Part shown: one piece after another, positions 1 through 9,883 of the stretch | How the letters are laid out: each line of letters opens with the position of its first letter | Numbering within the stretch: position 1 is the first letter of the stretch | Assembly (NCBI GenBank): GCA_900068845.1 | Contig: CEFQ01000005.1 | Location: 1,050,475-1,114,474 of the forward strand | Reading direction: 5' to 3' | DNA length: 64,000 nucleotides | From: Enterobacter ludwigii | Lineage (GTDB): Bacteria; Pseudomonadota; Gammaproteobacteria; Enterobacterales; Enterobacteriaceae | Translations under genes and position numbers: made by a program | The notes under the pieces: model-generated | The model's database searches: none | What the model was told of the DNA's origin: nothing | The model's input: the letters and a program-made list of their open reading frames with translations, nothing else

Positions 1-389
1 CTGGCGAATTCTTTGTGCAGTTCAACTTCCGTTTCAGTACACAGTTAACCGATCAAATGATCAAAGATCGCGTCGCTGAACTGCTCGATCGTCATCAGCT
101 GCGCTATACGCTGGAGTGGAATGTTTCCGGTCAACCGTTCCTGACTTCACGCGGCAAGCTGGTGGATGCCGTGGTGAACGCTGTGGCGCACTATAATGAG
201 ATTAAGCCGCAGTTGCTCACCACCGGCGGCACCTCCGATGGGCGCTTTATTGCGCGTATGGGTGCACAAGTGGTGGAGCTCGGCCCGGTGAACGCCACCA
301 TTCATAAGATCAATGAGTGCGTGAAAGCGTCAGATTTGCAAATGCTGAGCCGTATGTATCAACGCATCATGGAACAGCTGATCGCCTAA
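1..389 (+). CDS. dapE: Succinyl-diaminopimelate desuccinylase, C-terminal part
   Basis: This is the last 128 or so residues of DapE, the dinuclear zinc enzyme that removes succinate from N-succinyl-LL-diaminopimelate in lysine and peptidoglycan precursor synthesis. The gene enters from the left edge and is in frame from base 3. Visible family blocks are the GGTSDGRF stretch and the closing INECV and [10 protein letters not shown] segments, which match E. coli DapE almost residue for residue. The catalytic N-terminal part lies outside the window. ypfN follows after 21 bp on the same strand, as in E. coli. Confidence 0.95.
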   Translation, partial: GEFFVQFNFRFSTQLTDQMIKDRVAELLDRHQLRYTLEWNVSGQPFLTSRGKLVDAVVNAVAHYNEIKPQLLTTGGTSDGRFIARMGAQVVELGPVNATIHKINECVKASDLQMLSRMYQRIMEQLIA

Positions 390-410
390 GCGCGCAGAAG
401 GAGAAAGGGG

Positions 411-599
411 ATGGAATTCTTTAAAGAGTACTGGTGGATCCTGGTGATCCTGCTGATGGTTGGTATTTTAATGAACGTTTATAAAGATCTAAAACGTATC
501 GACCATAAAAAATTCATGGACAACAAACCGACGTTGCCGCCACATCGTGACTTTAACGATAAATGGGATGACGAAGAGGATTGGCCGAAAAAGAAATAA
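411..599 (+). CDS. ypfN: Small membrane protein YpfN
   Basis: A 62-residue protein of the YpfN (UPF0370) family. Residues about 8-24 form one hydrophobic helix ([17 protein letters not shown]) followed by a strongly charged tail with the family signatures [21 protein letters not shown] and a terminal lysine run. An AGGAG-like ribosome site sits just upstream of the ATG. It follows dapE as in E. coli, probably in the same transcript. The function is unknown; I can only say it is a single-pass inner-membrane protein with a cytosolic-looking tail. Confidence 0.92.
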   Translation: MEFFKEYWWILVILLMVGILMNVYKDLKRIDHKKFMDNKPTLPPHRDFNDKWDDEEDWPKKK

Positions 600-624
600 C
601 TTCAGCTAAATCAGTCTACCTACC

Positions 625-702
625 CGTAGCGGCGCGATTCATCGCGCGGGTTTTAGCAGCGGTAGCGCTGTCAAAATGCGCGCGATGAATCGCGCCGCTA
701 CG
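625..702. repeat. REP-like inverted palindrome pair, copy 1
   Basis: Two inverted copies of the window's repeat unit (GTAGCGGCGCGATTCATCGC and its reverse complement) occupy 625-647 and 680-702 with a 32-bp spacer. It lies between the converging ypfN and ypfH genes. The same unit recurs near 4434, 20828, 25743 and 51154, always between genes. Confidence 0.85.
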
Positions 703-716
703 AATTATGCAACTAT

Positions 717-1412
717 CTAAATCATCATCACTACATCATCATCGCCGGGCCTGGCGCCACTCAGCGCCTCATCGAAGTAACGACGCGGCACGGTATAACG
801 CAGATGATTCAGCGCCAGCTCCATGCTGCGATCGTCTATCGCGTGCGGTAAATCTTCGACCACATCCAGCGTCACATCGCCGCCCAATGACAGCAGACGT
901 TGCTTCGCCTCTTGCGCATGCTGCAGCGGAATCTGTTCGTCGTCATCACCGTGAATCAGATGGATGGTGTTGCGCGTGGTGGCGCGCAGCGGCAGCGTGG
1001 CATAGCGGCTGCTAAACACAATTGCGCGTCCCGCCAGATCCGGCTGCGCTTTCATGCCTTCCAGCACCATGGTGCCGCCCTGCGAAAAGCCGACCAGCGC
1101 AGTGGCTTCTGCGCGCACGCCGCTCTCCTGCTGCCAGTGGCGTACCGATTCCACGAATTCTGGCATTATCGCATCCACGCCCTGCTGCTCAGAACGATCG
1201 TGCGCCGGAATATCGGCAAACCATTGACGACCTTGCGGCAAGCTGCCGGCGTAAGGTGCGCCAACCGAAATCACCAGCGCTTGCGGAAACGCTTTCGCGA
1301 ACCAGCTGCCAATCTGCGCCATCGAATCCGGGTTATCGTTTACGCCGTGATACAGCAGGAACAGCTGCGCCGCACTGCTGGGTTGCTGAACAATTACATA
1401 TCGTAGTGCCAT
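717..1412 (-). CDS. ypfH: Alpha/beta hydrolase YpfH (esterase)
   Basis: A 231-residue serine hydrolase of the carboxylesterase/phospholipase type, aligned end to end with E. coli YpfH (232 residues). The nucleophile elbow GFSQGG puts the catalytic Ser at 110; likely acid and base are the Asp cluster at 156-158 (IHGDDD) and His190 (LPHAIDD). There is no signal peptide, so it is cytosolic. It acts on short-chain esters by family knowledge; the natural substrate is unknown. It lies downstream of tmcA on the same strand with a 73-bp gap. Confidence 0.92.
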   Translation of the reverse strand: MALRYVIVQQPSSAAQLFLLYHGVNDNPDSMAQIGSWFAKAFPQALVISVGAPYAGSLPQGRQWFADIPAHDRSEQQGVDAIMPEFVESVRHWQQESGVRAEATALVGFSQGGTMVLEGMKAQPDLAGRAIVFSSRYATLPLRATTRNTIHLIHGDDDEQIPLQHAQEAKQRLLSLGGDVTLDVVEDLPHAIDDRSMELALNHLRYTVPRRYFDEALSGARPGDDDVVMMI

Positions 1413-1485
1413 AAGATCCTCCTCAAATCACTATACGCCGCTGCTGGCACAGAGATATCGGGAAAATTTGAACGAGATAATGCAT

Positions 1486-3447
1486 TTATTGCAATGAGCG
1501 GAGCCGCTGTGCCGCATCGGGATGGAAATGAACCAGTGCTGCGGCAGCCTCCGATCGCAGCTGGTGCATCAAGGCTTTACGCCCGCTGAGACCGGCATTT
1601 TGCGCTGCGCTCGTCAGCGTCTGTTTTTGTAGCAGGATGGCGTTCAACAGCGGTGAAGGAGATTGGCGCACCAGGCGCTGTAACACCGCGTAGCTGGCTT
1701 CGAAGGGACGCTGCGCCCAGGCAAAACCAGCCAGCAGCGTTAAATCCTCGTCATTTAGCTGCTGGCTGGCATCGCTGGTCAGCGCTAACGGCAGCTCAAT
1801 GATATCTTGCAGCCACCGCCAATCACGTGCCAGGCGCTGTGCTGCCTGCTGTTGTAACGCTTCACCTTCCGCAGATATTGCCAGCATCGCCATCGCGGCA
1901 TAACAGCCACTGCTGGCTTCACGTTGCGAGCCGATGCGCACCAGCGTAAAACCGCAGGCGCGCCAGAAGTGCCACAAGGATTCGGTATAGCCGAAACTGA
2001 CGGAGAGATAATCACAGCCCTGCGCCTGCTGATGCGCCGTTGCCACCAGCGCTTTGCCGATACCACGCAGGCGCTGTGCAGCCTGCACCGCAATCCGACT
2101 CATACGCAGTGAGCGCAGCGTCGCCGCCTCGGCGAAACCGGCATGTGCCGCCAGCGATTGCGCCACCAGATTGCCACGCGGACGGCGATGACCGGCCCAC
2201 ACCGCGTGGGCCAATGTCGGGTCTAATCCGCCCTCTTCCACCAGCCATAGCGCGCCGGTTATCTGTTCAGATTCACCCGCCAACCAGAAGCGCATGCCGG
2301 GCGCATCCAGCATACGCCGTAAATCCAGAGGTGATGTGCGATAGTGCGCACTGGCGAGCAGCCGATAACCCGCTTCCAGCGCCGGTAAATTATGCTCAGG
2401 CGTTGCCGGATAAATCGCGATCTCACTGCTTACGCGGCTCTCCTGCGCATCTTCAAACAGCAATGCCTGGCTGAGCCACTGCTCGAGCGGATCGTTCGGC
2501 GACCAGCGCAACGGCTCATCGAGCTGGAAGTAGCGCACATCGGGCAAGGTGGCGCAAAAGCGCAGCATAAAGCCGCGTCCGGTACCTTCGTACCCTTGCA
2601 CGGTGGTGGTAAGCAGCACGCGCGGGAAACGTTGCACCAGTTGTTGCAGGATGGGCGAGGGAATAGCAGCCGCTTCATCGACGATCAGCCACTGCGGCTG
2701 CGGTACCTGTTCCTGCGCGAGAATGGCATCGGGTGCCATGAAACTGAAATGCTCACCGGCAAACGCCGCCAAAACTGCCGTGGAGACTTTGGCCGGTGCC
2801 GTGACTAAACAGTGCTGATTACGCCGCGCCAGCATGCCGGCCAACGCGGACTTGCCGCGGCCGCGCGCAGCGGTAATTATCGCAACGCCTTGCGGCATCG
2901 CTGCGAGCTGTTCAAGTATTTGCGCTTGCTGCTGCGGCGCCCGGCAGCACCAATCGGGCAGATGCGTTTCCTCGGGATTGCGTACAGCTTGCTGCTGACG
3001 CAGCAACATCACCTGCGAGTCTTGCAGCATTAGCGATTGCAGATGATGGATAAAATGTGGTGTCGCGATCGGCTCGGCGACATCCGCCCAGCGCAGGCTG
3101 TCGGCATCGGTTTGCCTGGGCCAGCTTTCCCAATCAGGCGTTAACAGGAGTAACCAACTGCCCGCGCGTAAGGTGCCGGCCAGCGCCGCGAAGGCATCGG
3201 CGTGAAAACCGCTGCGGGCATCGAATATCGCATGCAGGAATTCACGCCCCAGCAAGGTACGTAAGGCCGAGGGTGCGACCGCACGTGGGAAATCTGCGCT
3301 GTCACTCACCGTCAGCCAGTCGCCAGGCAGCGCAGTGTGCCAACGTGTGGCTTGCTGCAGCGCCCAATCGGCCTCCCCCGCGACAACGCAAAGGCGGCGA
3401 ATGCCTGCACGCTGCATCGCCGCCGTCTGTTCATTCAAAGAGATCAC
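1486..3447 (-). CDS. tmcA: tRNA(Met) cytidine acetyltransferase
   Basis: TmcA makes N4-acetylcytidine at the wobble position of elongator tRNA-Met using acetyl-CoA and ATP/GTP. The 653-residue protein shows the family order: N-terminal DUF1726-like part, a RecD-like helicase module with Walker A ARGRGKSA (about 194-201) and a DEAA Walker B box (about 256-259), then a GNAT acetyltransferase and a C-terminal tRNA-binding tail. It is about 18 residues shorter than E. coli TmcA (671). Its ATG overlaps the end of ypfJ by 4 bp, so the two genes are probably translated together. Confidence 0.95.
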   Translation of the reverse strand: MISLNEQTAAMQRAGIRRLCVVAGEADWALQQATRWHTALPGDWLTVSDSADFPRAVAPSALRTLLGREFLHAIFDARSGFHADAFAALAGTLRAGSWLLLLTPDWESWPRQTDADSLRWADVAEPIATPHFIHHLQSLMLQDSQVMLLRQQQAVRNPEETHLPDWCCRAPQQQAQILEQLAAMPQGVAIITAARGRGKSALAGMLARRNQHCLVTAPAKVSTAVLAAFAGEHFSFMAPDAILAQEQVPQPQWLIVDEAAAIPSPILQQLVQRFPRVLLTTTVQGYEGTGRGFMLRFCATLPDVRYFQLDEPLRWSPNDPLEQWLSQALLFEDAQESRVSSEIAIYPATPEHNLPALEAGYRLLASAHYRTSPLDLRRMLDAPGMRFWLAGESEQITGALWLVEEGGLDPTLAHAVWAGHRRPRGNLVAQSLAAHAGFAEAATLRSLRMSRIAVQAAQRLRGIGKALVATAHQQAQGCDYLSVSFGYTESLWHFWRACGFTLVRIGSQREASSGCYAAMAMLAISAEGEALQQQAAQRLARDWRWLQDIIELPLALTSDASQQLNDEDLTLLAGFAWAQRPFEASYAVLQRLVRQSPSPLLNAILLQKQTLTSAAQNAGLSGRKALMHQLRSEAAAALVHFHPDAAQRLRSLQ

Positions 3448-4313
3448 TTGCTAGCAAAAGTATTGCACTGGCCGGGATCGCCGCTATCGAAACCGCGCTT
3501 CAGCCAGGTATAACGCTGCTGAGAGGTGCCGTGCGTGAAGCTGTCCGGCACCACGCGGCCCTGGCCTTGCTGCTGCAGACGATCATCGCCAATCGCTTCC
3601 GCCGCATTGAGCGCTTCCTGCAGATCGCCCACCTCCAGAATGTTTTGCTGTTCCATGTAATGGCCCCAAACGCCGGCGAAGCAGTCCGCCTGCAGCTCCA
3701 TTTTCACCGACAGCTGGTTCACCTGCGCCTGGCTCGCGCCCTGTTGCATCTGGCGTACTTTTGGCTCGATGCCCAGCAGTTTTTGTACGTGATGCCCTAC
3801 TTCGTGGGCGATCACATAGCCTTGGGCAAAATCACCGCCCGCGCCGAGTTTGGTTTTCATATCATCGTAAAACGACAAATCGATATACACGGTTTGATCG
3901 GCAGGACAGTAAAACGGCCCCATCGCCGATTGTCCGGTGCCGCAGTTAGTGCGCGTTGCACCGCGATACATCACCAGTTTTGGTGGCACGTACTGTTTGT
4001 TCATCTGCTGGAACAGCTTGCCCCAGGTATCTTCCGTGGTCGCCAGAATCACTGAGGTGAATTTGGCATCTTCATTACTCTGCGCGGTGTTCACCTGACG
4101 CTGCTGCGAAGTTGGCGCGACACCCCCGCCGCCTTCCAGCAGTGCGGTGAGGTCATAGCCGTAGTAACCTGCAACGGCGACCACCACCAGCAAGATGAGG
4201 CCGCCTTTGCCGCGTGGAATGCGGATTTGCCGTCCACCGCCGCCGCCAAGGCCCGGTGAATCATTGCGTCGATCTTCTACATTGTCGCTTTCACGACGCC
4301 CTTGCCAGCGCAT
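3444..4313 (-). CDS. ypfJ: Putative neutral zinc metallopeptidase YpfJ
   Basis: A 289-residue member of the YpfJ/KPN_02809 neutral zinc metallopeptidase family (E. coli 287). After a charged, glycine-rich N terminus there is one membrane segment (about 38-52) and then a domain facing the periplasm containing the zinc motif HEVGHH at 170-175; Cys residues in TNCG and FYCPAD may pair. A downstream acidic/ADCF segment is typical of the family. The natural substrate is unknown. It overlaps tmcA by 4 bp. Confidence 0.92.
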   Translation of the reverse strand: MRWQGRRESDNVEDRRNDSPGLGGGGGRQIRIPRGKGGLILLVVVAVAGYYGYDLTALLEGGGGVAPTSQQRQVNTAQSNEDAKFTSVILATTEDTWGKLFQQMNKQYVPPKLVMYRGATRTNCGTGQSAMGPFYCPADQTVYIDLSFYDDMKTKLGAGGDFAQGYVIAHEVGHHVQKLLGIEPKVRQMQQGASQAQVNQLSVKMELQADCFAGVWGHYMEQQNILEVGDLQEALNAAEAIGDDRLQQQGQGRVVPDSFTHGTSQQRYTWLKRGFDSGDPGQCNTFASK

Positions 4314-4433
4314 GGCCTACTCCTTTAAACATGATTTGGCATGATTTTAGTTGGCGGCAGCAGGAAGCACCAGCATTGTGGTTACAGCACGGTAAGAATG
4401 AGAGAAATGGTGTGATAAAGCAGGAGAGAATTT

Positions 4434-4508
4434 GTAGCGGCGCGATTTATCGCGCAATGCCTGGAAGGTGCACCGACCGTAAAAGAGCGCGATAAATCGC
4501 GCCGCTAC
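4434..4508. repeat. REP-like inverted palindrome pair, copy 2
   Basis: The unit GTAGCGGCGCGATTTATCGC is at 4434-4455 and its inverted copy at 4487-4508. The right copy is framed by an extra inverted repeat (GCACCGACCG before, CGGTCGGTGC after). It lies between ypfJ and purC, downstream of purC, and may act as a transcript-end hairpin. Confidence 0.85.
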
Positions 4509-4527
4509 CGGTCGGTGCAGATAGGAT

Positions 4528-5241
4528 TTAATCCAGCTTCACACCCAAACGCTGTGCGACTTCTTCGTACGCTTCAACCAGGCCGCCGAGGCTCTGACGG
4601 AAGCGGTCTTTGTCCATTTTGTCCATGGTGTTTTTGTCCCACAGACGCGCGCCATCTGGCGAGAACTCATCGCCCAGCACCACTTCGCCGTTGAACAGAC
4701 CAAATTCCAGCTTGAAGTCGACCAGGATCAAACCTGCGTCATCAAACAGCTTGCTCAGCACATCATTGGCTTTAAAGGTCAGCTCTTGCATGCGCGCCAG
4801 GTTCGCTTTACTTACCCAGCCGAAGGTTTCGCAATAGGATTCGTTCACCATTGGGTCGTGTTTAGCGTCATCTTTCAGGAAGAGATCAAACAGCGGTGGA
4901 TTGAGCACAATGCCCTCTTCCACACCCAGACGTTTTACCAGCGATCCTGCCGCACGGTTGCGTACCACGCACTCCACCGGCACCATCTCCAGCTTTTTCA
5001 CCAGCGCTTCGTTATCCGACAGCAGCGCTTCCATCTGGGTCGGAATGCCCGCTTCCTGCAATTTGGTCATGATGAAATGGTTAAACTTGTTGTTTACCAT
5101 TCCTTTGCGATCAAACTGCTCGATTCGTGCACCGTCTCCTGCTGACGTATCGTTGCGGAATTCAAGTATCAGCAGATCCGGATTATCGGTGCTGTATACG
5201 GTTTTCGCTTTACCGCGATACAACTCAGCTCGCTTTTGCAT
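4528..5241 (-). CDS. purC: SAICAR synthase
   Basis: PurC joins aspartate to CAIR using ATP, step seven of de novo IMP synthesis. The start is the ATG at 5241 ([16 protein letters not shown]), which gives 237 residues, exactly the E. coli length, and has a GGAG ribosome site 8 bases upstream. A longer in-frame reading to 5349 would cross the promoter and operator and is rejected. Family blocks such as [18 protein letters not shown] and [10 protein letters not shown] are intact. A PurR-type box at 5306-5321 indicates repression by purines. Confidence 0.97.
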   Translation of the reverse strand: MQKRAELYRGKAKTVYSTDNPDLLILEFRNDTSAGDGARIEQFDRKGMVNNKFNHFIMTKLQEAGIPTQMEALLSDNEALVKKLEMVPVECVVRNRAAGSLVKRLGVEEGIVLNPPLFDLFLKDDAKHDPMVNESYCETFGWVSKANLARMQELTFKANDVLSKLFDDAGLILVDFKLEFGLFNGEVVLGDEFSPDGARLWDKNTMDKMDKDRFRQSLGGLVEAYEEVAQRLGVKLD

Positions 5242-5305
5242 CTTGTTAACTCCAAACATGAAAGAACCCGTGTTCAGCGGTGTTTTACCGCGCACCGACT
5301 GCATG

Positions 5306-5321
5306 ACGCAATCGTTTACTT
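5306..5321. promoter_or_regulatory. PurR operator of purC
   Basis: ACGCAATCGTTTACTT matches all 11 defined positions of the PurR consensus ANGCAANCGNTTNCNT. A TATAAT -10 box on the minus strand lies at 5333-5338, so the operator would cover the start of the purC transcript, 65 bp before the ATG. The -35 is weak. Confidence 0.8.
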
Positions 5322-5414
5322 CGCCGGGCGCTATTATACACAAAATCATTCGAGATACAGGAAGTCGGCAAACGCATCTGCAGCTTGAAGGGTTTGTGTA
5401 TATGCCAAATCAAA

Positions 5415-5443
5415 ACAAAAGGGCCGGAAATCTCCGGCCCTTT
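5415..5443 (-). terminator. Rho-independent terminator after bamC
   Basis: On the minus strand an 8-bp stem (GGGCCGGA / TCCGGCCC) at 5421-5440 is followed by a TTTTGTTTTG tract. It sits 7 bp past the bamC stop codon and separates dapA-bamC from purC. Confidence 0.85.
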
Positions 5444-5449
5444 GGCAAT

Positions 5450-6478
5450 TTATTTCAGTGCGCCTTGAATCACCTGCACCAGCGCATCGTTCTGCGTCTG
5501 GGTTAGCACGTGACCTTTCGGATCGATGAACTGCAGACTGCTGCGGTTATCCAGATCGCCAACCTGCAATTTGTAATCGCCGTTTGGTAGTTCTGGATCT
5601 TTGGCACCGATCTCATCCCATACGCCGCTGCCCGGCTGTTTATAAGTGACTTTCAGGCTGCCCTGCGAACGGTTGTCGTCTGTCACTTCCATGCCCACGC
5701 GTTTCAGCGCCGCTGGCAAACGCTGCCAGGTGACGTTAAACGGTGCACGCAGAATCAACAGCGGTAAACCGGTGTCATCCGCGCCGCTCTGCACATCAAT
5801 CTGTCCGGTAGCGCGGCTCGCCGCTGCAGCCTGGCTGGCAGAATCCACTTTATCCAGACCGGTGCTGATATCGTTCAACATCTGACCGGTATAGCGTTGA
5901 ATCTGCGCCGGAGAGGTAACGGCTTGACCTGATTGCTGCAATTCGAGCAAACGTACCGTCAGCACTTGCTGGTAGCTCTGATTCTGCACGCTAATTTGAT
6001 AGCGACCGCGGTACTGGTTATCTTCGTCAGCACGGTTCCACTGCACCCAATCGGTGGTCAGCTGTTGCGAAGCGTCATCACGCTGGGCAATCGGGAACTT
6101 GTAAGACTGAATGACACCTACCACTTGCGACCAGATAGAACCACGGCTGCTTTCTACTGCCAGCACGCCGGTATTGCCGGTGAACTGCGCGCGCGTGCCG
6201 TTCAGCAGGGCCAGCGGCTGGGCTGGCGGACGAATATCCAGCTCTTTGCCTACCGCGCCTTTCGCCACGCTATGCGGAACATCGTAATCACCATTCTGCA
6301 ACGGCAAAATCATGCCCGCTGGGGCTTTTAAATCATGCAGATCAGGCGCCTGCAGGTAAGATTCATCACCGCTGACCTGGCGCTTATAACGCTGATCGTT
6401 GGAACACGCTGTTAGCAGCATCAGGGTGGAAAGGCCCACTACCGTTGCCAGCGTCGAGCGCTTAACTGAATAACTCAT
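5450..6478 (-). CDS. bamC: Outer membrane assembly lipoprotein BamC
   Basis: BamC (NlpB) is a lipoprotein subunit of the BAM complex that folds beta-barrel proteins into the outer membrane. The 342-residue protein begins with a lipoprotein signal ending in LLTAC, so Cys25 would be acylated. The unstructured BamD-binding stretch with [20 protein letters not shown] follows, then two helix-grip domains. It is 14 bp downstream of dapA, the same operon as in E. coli. A terminator follows. Confidence 0.96.
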   Translation of the reverse strand: MSYSVKRSTLATVVGLSTLMLLTACSNDQRYKRQVSGDESYLQAPDLHDLKAPAGMILPLQNGDYDVPHSVAKGAVGKELDIRPPAQPLALLNGTRAQFTGNTGVLAVESSRGSIWSQVVGVIQSYKFPIAQRDDASQQLTTDWVQWNRADEDNQYRGRYQISVQNQSYQQVLTVRLLELQQSGQAVTSPAQIQRYTGQMLNDISTGLDKVDSASQAAAASRATGQIDVQSGADDTGLPLLILRAPFNVTWQRLPAALKRVGMEVTDDNRSQGSLKVTYKQPGSGVWDEIGAKDPELPNGDYKLQVGDLDNRSSLQFIDPKGHVLTQTQNDALVQVIQGALK

Positions 6479-6492
6479 TGATTCTCCCTAAA

Positions 6493-7371
6493 TTATCGCA
6501 GACCCGCTTTAATCAGCGCTTGCGCCGTTTTCGCCTGACCGGCTTCGGTCAGTGGCGTCATTGGCAAGCGCAGCGTGTCATCCGCGATTAATCCTAGCTG
6601 TTTTGCTGCCCATTTCACCGGGATTGGATTGGGTTCACAGAAAAGCGTCTGGTGCAGGTGCATCAGACGCTGATTCAGGCGACGCGCTTCGGCGAATTTG
6701 CCCTGTTGCGCCAAGGCACAGAGTTCAACCATTTCACGCGCTGCAATGTTGGCCGTGACCGAAATTACGCCTTTGCCGCCCAGTTGCATCGAGTCCAGCG
6801 CCGTAGCGTCATCGCCGCTGACGATGATGAACTCATCATTAACCAGCTCTTGGATCTGTGAGATACGCGATAAGTTCCCGGTAGCTTCTTTGATTCCGAT
6901 AATATTTTTAATTTCGGCCAGACGCGCCACGGTTTCCGGCAGCATGTCACAACCGGTACGCGAAGGAACGTTATACAGCATCTGCGGCAGATCGGTACTT
7001 TCCGCTATGGCTTTAAAGTGCTGGAACAAACCTTCCTGAGTCGGACGGTTGTAGTAAGGCGTGACCGTCAAACACCCCACCACACCGCTGCCGGTAAAGC
7101 GTTTGGTCAGAGAGATGCCTTCCGCCGTGGCATTTGCGCCAGTGCCTGCGATAACCGGAATGCGGCCATCCGCCAGTTCCAGCGTTTGCATAACCACATC
7201 ACCGTGCTCGTCATGGCTGAGCGTGGCAGATTCGCCGGTAGTGCCAACAGAAACAATCGCCGCGGTGCCGCTGGCAACATGATAATCAATCAGTTTTTTT
7301 AGACTTTCGCGGCAGACATTACCTTTTTCATTCATTGGCGTAATGAGCGCAACAATACTTCCGGTGAACAT
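6493..7371 (-). CDS. dapA: 4-hydroxy-tetrahydrodipicolinate synthase
   Basis: DapA condenses pyruvate with aspartate semialdehyde, the committed step to diaminopimelate and lysine. The 292-residue TIM barrel has the Schiff-base Lys161 (IGIKEATG) and Tyr133 (LYNVPSRTG) at the same numbers as in E. coli, and the GTTGES motif at 43-48. It is first in the dapA-bamC operon and divergent from gcvR. Family knowledge: it is feedback-inhibited by lysine. Confidence 0.97.
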   Translation of the reverse strand: MFTGSIVALITPMNEKGNVCRESLKKLIDYHVASGTAAIVSVGTTGESATLSHDEHGDVVMQTLELADGRIPVIAGTGANATAEGISLTKRFTGSGVVGCLTVTPYYNRPTQEGLFQHFKAIAESTDLPQMLYNVPSRTGCDMLPETVARLAEIKNIIGIKEATGNLSRISQIQELVNDEFIIVSGDDATALDSMQLGGKGVISVTANIAAREMVELCALAQQGKFAEARRLNQRLMHLHQTLFCEPNPIPVKWAAKQLGLIADDTLRLPMTPLTEAGQAKTAQALIKAGLR

Positions 7372-7514
7372 GGGCTATCCCCTCGACAAACAAGTGCCTC
7401 ATGTTACGTTTTACATTGAAAGAAAAGCAAGCGAGCCACGCCATTCCCGCGCTTGTCAGCAGTTTTTTTTATGTTTACCTTATAGTTATTAGCGAACGTA
7501 CAGGAAATGCCATT

Positions 7515-8081
7515 TTGTCGCAGTCACAGCCTCACCATCTGGTGATCACCGCACTGGGCGTTGATCGTCCGGGTATCGTCAATACCATCACCCGCCATGT
7601 CAGCAGCTGCGGCTGTAATATCGAAGACAGCCGTTTGGCCATGCTGGGAGATGAGTTCACCTTTATCATGCTGCTTTCCGGCAGCTGGAACGCGATAACC
7701 CTGATTGAATCGACGCTGCCGATGAAAGGGGCCGAACTGGAATTGCTGATTGTGATGAAGCGCACCAATGCGCGCGCCACACCGCCGATGCCGGCTACCG
7801 TTTGGGTGCAAATTGAAGTACCCGATTCACCACACATCATTGAACGCTTTACCGATTTGTTCGACAAACATCAGATGAATATCGCCGAACTGGTGTCGCG
7901 GATTAAACCAGCGCAGGACGGTGTGGCACCCACGCTCTATATTCAAATGACGGCGCACAGCCCAGCCAATCAGTTCAGTGCGCCCATCGAGCAGGCTTTC
8001 AATCAGCTGTGCGAAGAACTGCATGCACAAGGTTCAATTCGTCTTTATAGTGTCACCGACGATGCTGACAGCACCGTTTAA
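7515..8081 (+). CDS. gcvR: Glycine cleavage system regulator GcvR (TTG start)
   Basis: GcvR binds GcvA and, without glycine, turns it from activator into repressor of gcvTHP. I choose the TTG at 7515: an AGGA ribosome site lies about 10 bases upstream and the resulting 188 residues match E. coli GcvR (190) from the start (LSQSQPHHLVITALGVDRPG). An in-frame extension to 7401 runs through the dapA-gcvR promoter area and has no family similarity. Two ACT domains are visible, around 6-80 and 95-175; HVSSCGCNIEDSRLA is fully conserved. Confidence 0.9.
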   Translation: MSQSQPHHLVITALGVDRPGIVNTITRHVSSCGCNIEDSRLAMLGDEFTFIMLLSGSWNAITLIESTLPMKGAELELLIVMKRTNARATPPMPATVWVQIEVPDSPHIIERFTDLFDKHQMNIAELVSRIKPAQDGVAPTLYIQMTAHSPANQFSAPIEQAFNQLCEELHAQGSIRLYSVTDDADSTV

Positions 8082-8090
8082 TCAGGCTCC

Positions 8091-8145
8091 GGGTTATTTC
8101 GCCACACACTCTGCCGCTGCGGCAAACCGTGTGGTGAAATAACCC
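8091..8145. repeat. Long gcvR-bcp hairpin
   Basis: A 55-bp nested inverted repeat between gcvR and bcp. The outer stem is GGGTTATTTC/GAAATAACCC (8091-8100, 8136-8145), the middle stem CCACAC/GTGTGG, and the inner hairpin GCCG-ctg-CGGC. No T tract follows, so it is not a standard terminator; it could still end gcvR transcripts or protect RNA ends. Confidence 0.7.
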
Positions 8146-8222
8146 TGACGGTAAACACCCCCTGGCACTTTTGCTCCTGATGGTGTATTACCCACAGCAT
8201 GTAAAAAAAATGGAGAGTTGTG

Positions 8223-8690
8223 ATGAATCCACTGAAAGCCGGTGATGCCGCACCGAAATTTAGCTTGCCCGATCAGGACGGCGAACAAGTAAATTTGGCC
8301 GACTTCCAGGGACAGCGCGTTCTGGTCTATTTCTATCCGAAAGCCATGACGCCGGGTTGCACCGTGCAGGCCTGCGGTCTGCGCGACAACATGGAAGAGT
8401 TGAAAAAACAGGGTGTCACTGTATTGGGCATCAGTACCGATAAAGCGGAGAAACTGTCGCGCTTTGCCGATAAAGAGATGCTGAACTTCACGCTACTTTC
8501 CGATGAAGATCATCAGGTGTGTGAGCAGTTTGGCGTGTGGGGTGAGAAAACCTTTATGGGTAAAACCTACGACGGCATTCACCGCATCAGCTTCCTGATC
8601 GATGGCAACGGTAAGGTGGAGAAAGTGTTCGACGATTTCAAAACCGCCAACCACCACGATATCGTGCTGAATTATCTGGAATCAGCCTAA
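8223..8690 (+). CDS. bcp: Thioredoxin-dependent thiol peroxidase (bacterioferritin comigratory protein)
   Basis: Bcp is an atypical 2-Cys peroxiredoxin that reduces hydrogen and organic peroxides with thioredoxin. With the ATG at 8223 (GGAGAG 7 bases upstream) the product is 155 residues. The peroxidatic Cys46 is in TPGCTVQAC and the resolving Cys is Cys51. A GTG one codon earlier is possible but gives a poorer spacing. A strong terminator follows at 8695-8727. Confidence 0.96.
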   Translation: MNPLKAGDAAPKFSLPDQDGEQVNLADFQGQRVLVYFYPKAMTPGCTVQACGLRDNMEELKKQGVTVLGISTDKAEKLSRFADKEMLNFTLLSDEDHQVCEQFGVWGEKTFMGKTYDGIHRISFLIDGNGKVEKVFDDFKTANHHDIVLNYLESA

Positions 8691-8694
8691 TGTG

Positions 8695-8727
8695 AACGGG
8701 TGCGCAAGTCGCACCCGTTTTCTTTTA
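8695..8727 (+). terminator. Terminator between bcp and perM
   Basis: A 10-bp stem AACGGGTGCG/CGCACCCGTT (8695-8704, 8710-8719) with a 5-base loop is followed by TTTCTTTT. It ends bcp on the plus strand and can also serve the converging perM. Confidence 0.85.
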
Positions 8728-9798
8728 CTCTATCCCCGGCTCATCGAGCGCCGGTGTTTCCGGCCACGCATGCACCACGGCTTTCACCAGCGTTGCCAGC
8801 GGAATCGCAAAGAATACGCCCCAGAATCCCCACATCCCGCCGAAAATCACCACCGACAGAATGATCACCAGCGGATGCAGGTTGACCGCTTCTGAGAACA
8901 GAATTGGCACCAGCACGTTGCCATCCAGCGCCTGAATCACCAGATAAATGGCGATCATCGTCCAGAAATCACTGCCCAATCCCCATTGGAACAGGCCAAC
9001 GCCGATTACTGGGAGGGTTACCACCATTGCGCCGATATAGGGAATTAAGACGGAAATACCGACCAGCACCGCCAGCAGCAGCGAGTAGTTTAGGCCCAGC
9101 AGCAGGAACGCCAGCCAGGTAACCAATCCCACCGCTACCATCTCCAGCACTTTGCCGCGAATGTAGTTGGTGATCTGTTGATTCATCTCTTGCCACACCA
9201 CGCCCGCTAAACCGCGATTGCGCGGTAGCACGCGGCGCACCGCATTCAACATCTGCTCTTTATCTTTCAGCAGGAAGAACACCATCAGTGGTACCAGCAC
9301 CAGATAGATCATTAGCGTCATAAGCCCCACCAGCGACGCCAGTGAATACTTCACCAACGATTCGCCCAAGCCCGTCAGACGGCTGCGCAGGTTCTCGACA
9401 ATAATATCGATGATGCCGGCATCGACCAGCGCCGGATAACGCTTCGGCAAGCCAGCGGCAAACACATAGAGCTTATTCAGCATGTTGGGTAAGTCGCGCG
9501 TCAGGTTGATGCCCTGCTGCCATGCTACTGGAGCGACAATCAGCACCATCACCAGCAAGATACCCGCAAACACCACTAACACCGCGCTGGTTGCCCAGGT
9601 TCGGCTACAGCCCACGCGCTGCAGACGCACCGTTGGCCACTCAAGGAGATAGGCCAGCACCAGCGCCACCAGCAGCGGTGCCAGCAAACCGCTGAGGAAG
9701 AACAGAATGCAAAACGCCGCCAGCAGAATTACCAGCAGCCCGATGGCCTGCGGATCGCTGAAGCGGCGTTTGTACCATTGATAAAGCAGAACGAGCAT
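8725..9798 (-). CDS. perM: AI-2E family permease PerM
   Basis: A 357-residue polytopic membrane protein of the AI-2E/UPF0118 family, close to E. coli PerM (353). Several hydrophobic helices are spaced over the whole length, with a soluble stretch around 90-150 and the conserved VLVPLMVFFLLKDKEQMLNAVRRVLPRNRGLAG block after it. Proposed roles for the family are small-molecule or ion export; the PerM substrate is not established. In E. coli it is next to bepA; here nine other genes lie between. Confidence 0.93.
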   Translation of the reverse strand: MLVLLYQWYKRRFSDPQAIGLLVILLAAFCILFFLSGLLAPLLVALVLAYLLEWPTVRLQRVGCSRTWATSAVLVVFAGILLVMVLIVAPVAWQQGINLTRDLPNMLNKLYVFAAGLPKRYPALVDAGIIDIIVENLRSRLTGLGESLVKYSLASLVGLMTLMIYLVLVPLMVFFLLKDKEQMLNAVRRVLPRNRGLAGVVWQEMNQQITNYIRGKVLEMVAVGLVTWLAFLLLGLNYSLLLAVLVGISVLIPYIGAMVVTLPVIGVGLFQWGLGSDFWTMIAIYLVIQALDGNVLVPILFSEAVNLHPLVIILSVVIFGGMWGFWGVFFAIPLATLVKAVVHAWPETPALDEPGIE

Positions 9799-9814
9799 GA
9801 AAACATCCTTGAAA

Positions 9815-9870
9815 CTAAAACAGAAAAGCGCACGTTGCGTCGCGGCGCAATGTGTGGCAACGCAACGTGC
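9815..9870 (-). terminator. Terminator after the diguanylate cyclase gene
   Basis: An 11-bp inverted repeat GCACGTTGCGT/ACGCAACGTGC (9830-9840, 9860-9870) with a 19-base loop is followed on the minus strand by GCTTTTCTGTTTTAG. It separates the cyclase gene from perM. Confidence 0.6.
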
Positions 9871-9883
9871 ATGATTTGAAGGG

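Noticed and set aside
3057..4055. 332-residue plus-strand open frame across tmcA and ypfJ
   Set aside because: Shadow of two conserved genes; composition is Arg/His/Ala-rich as expected for an antisense frame.
8094..8288. 64-residue minus-strand frame between gcvR and bcp
   Set aside because: It runs through the long hairpin and the bcp start; no conservation is visible.
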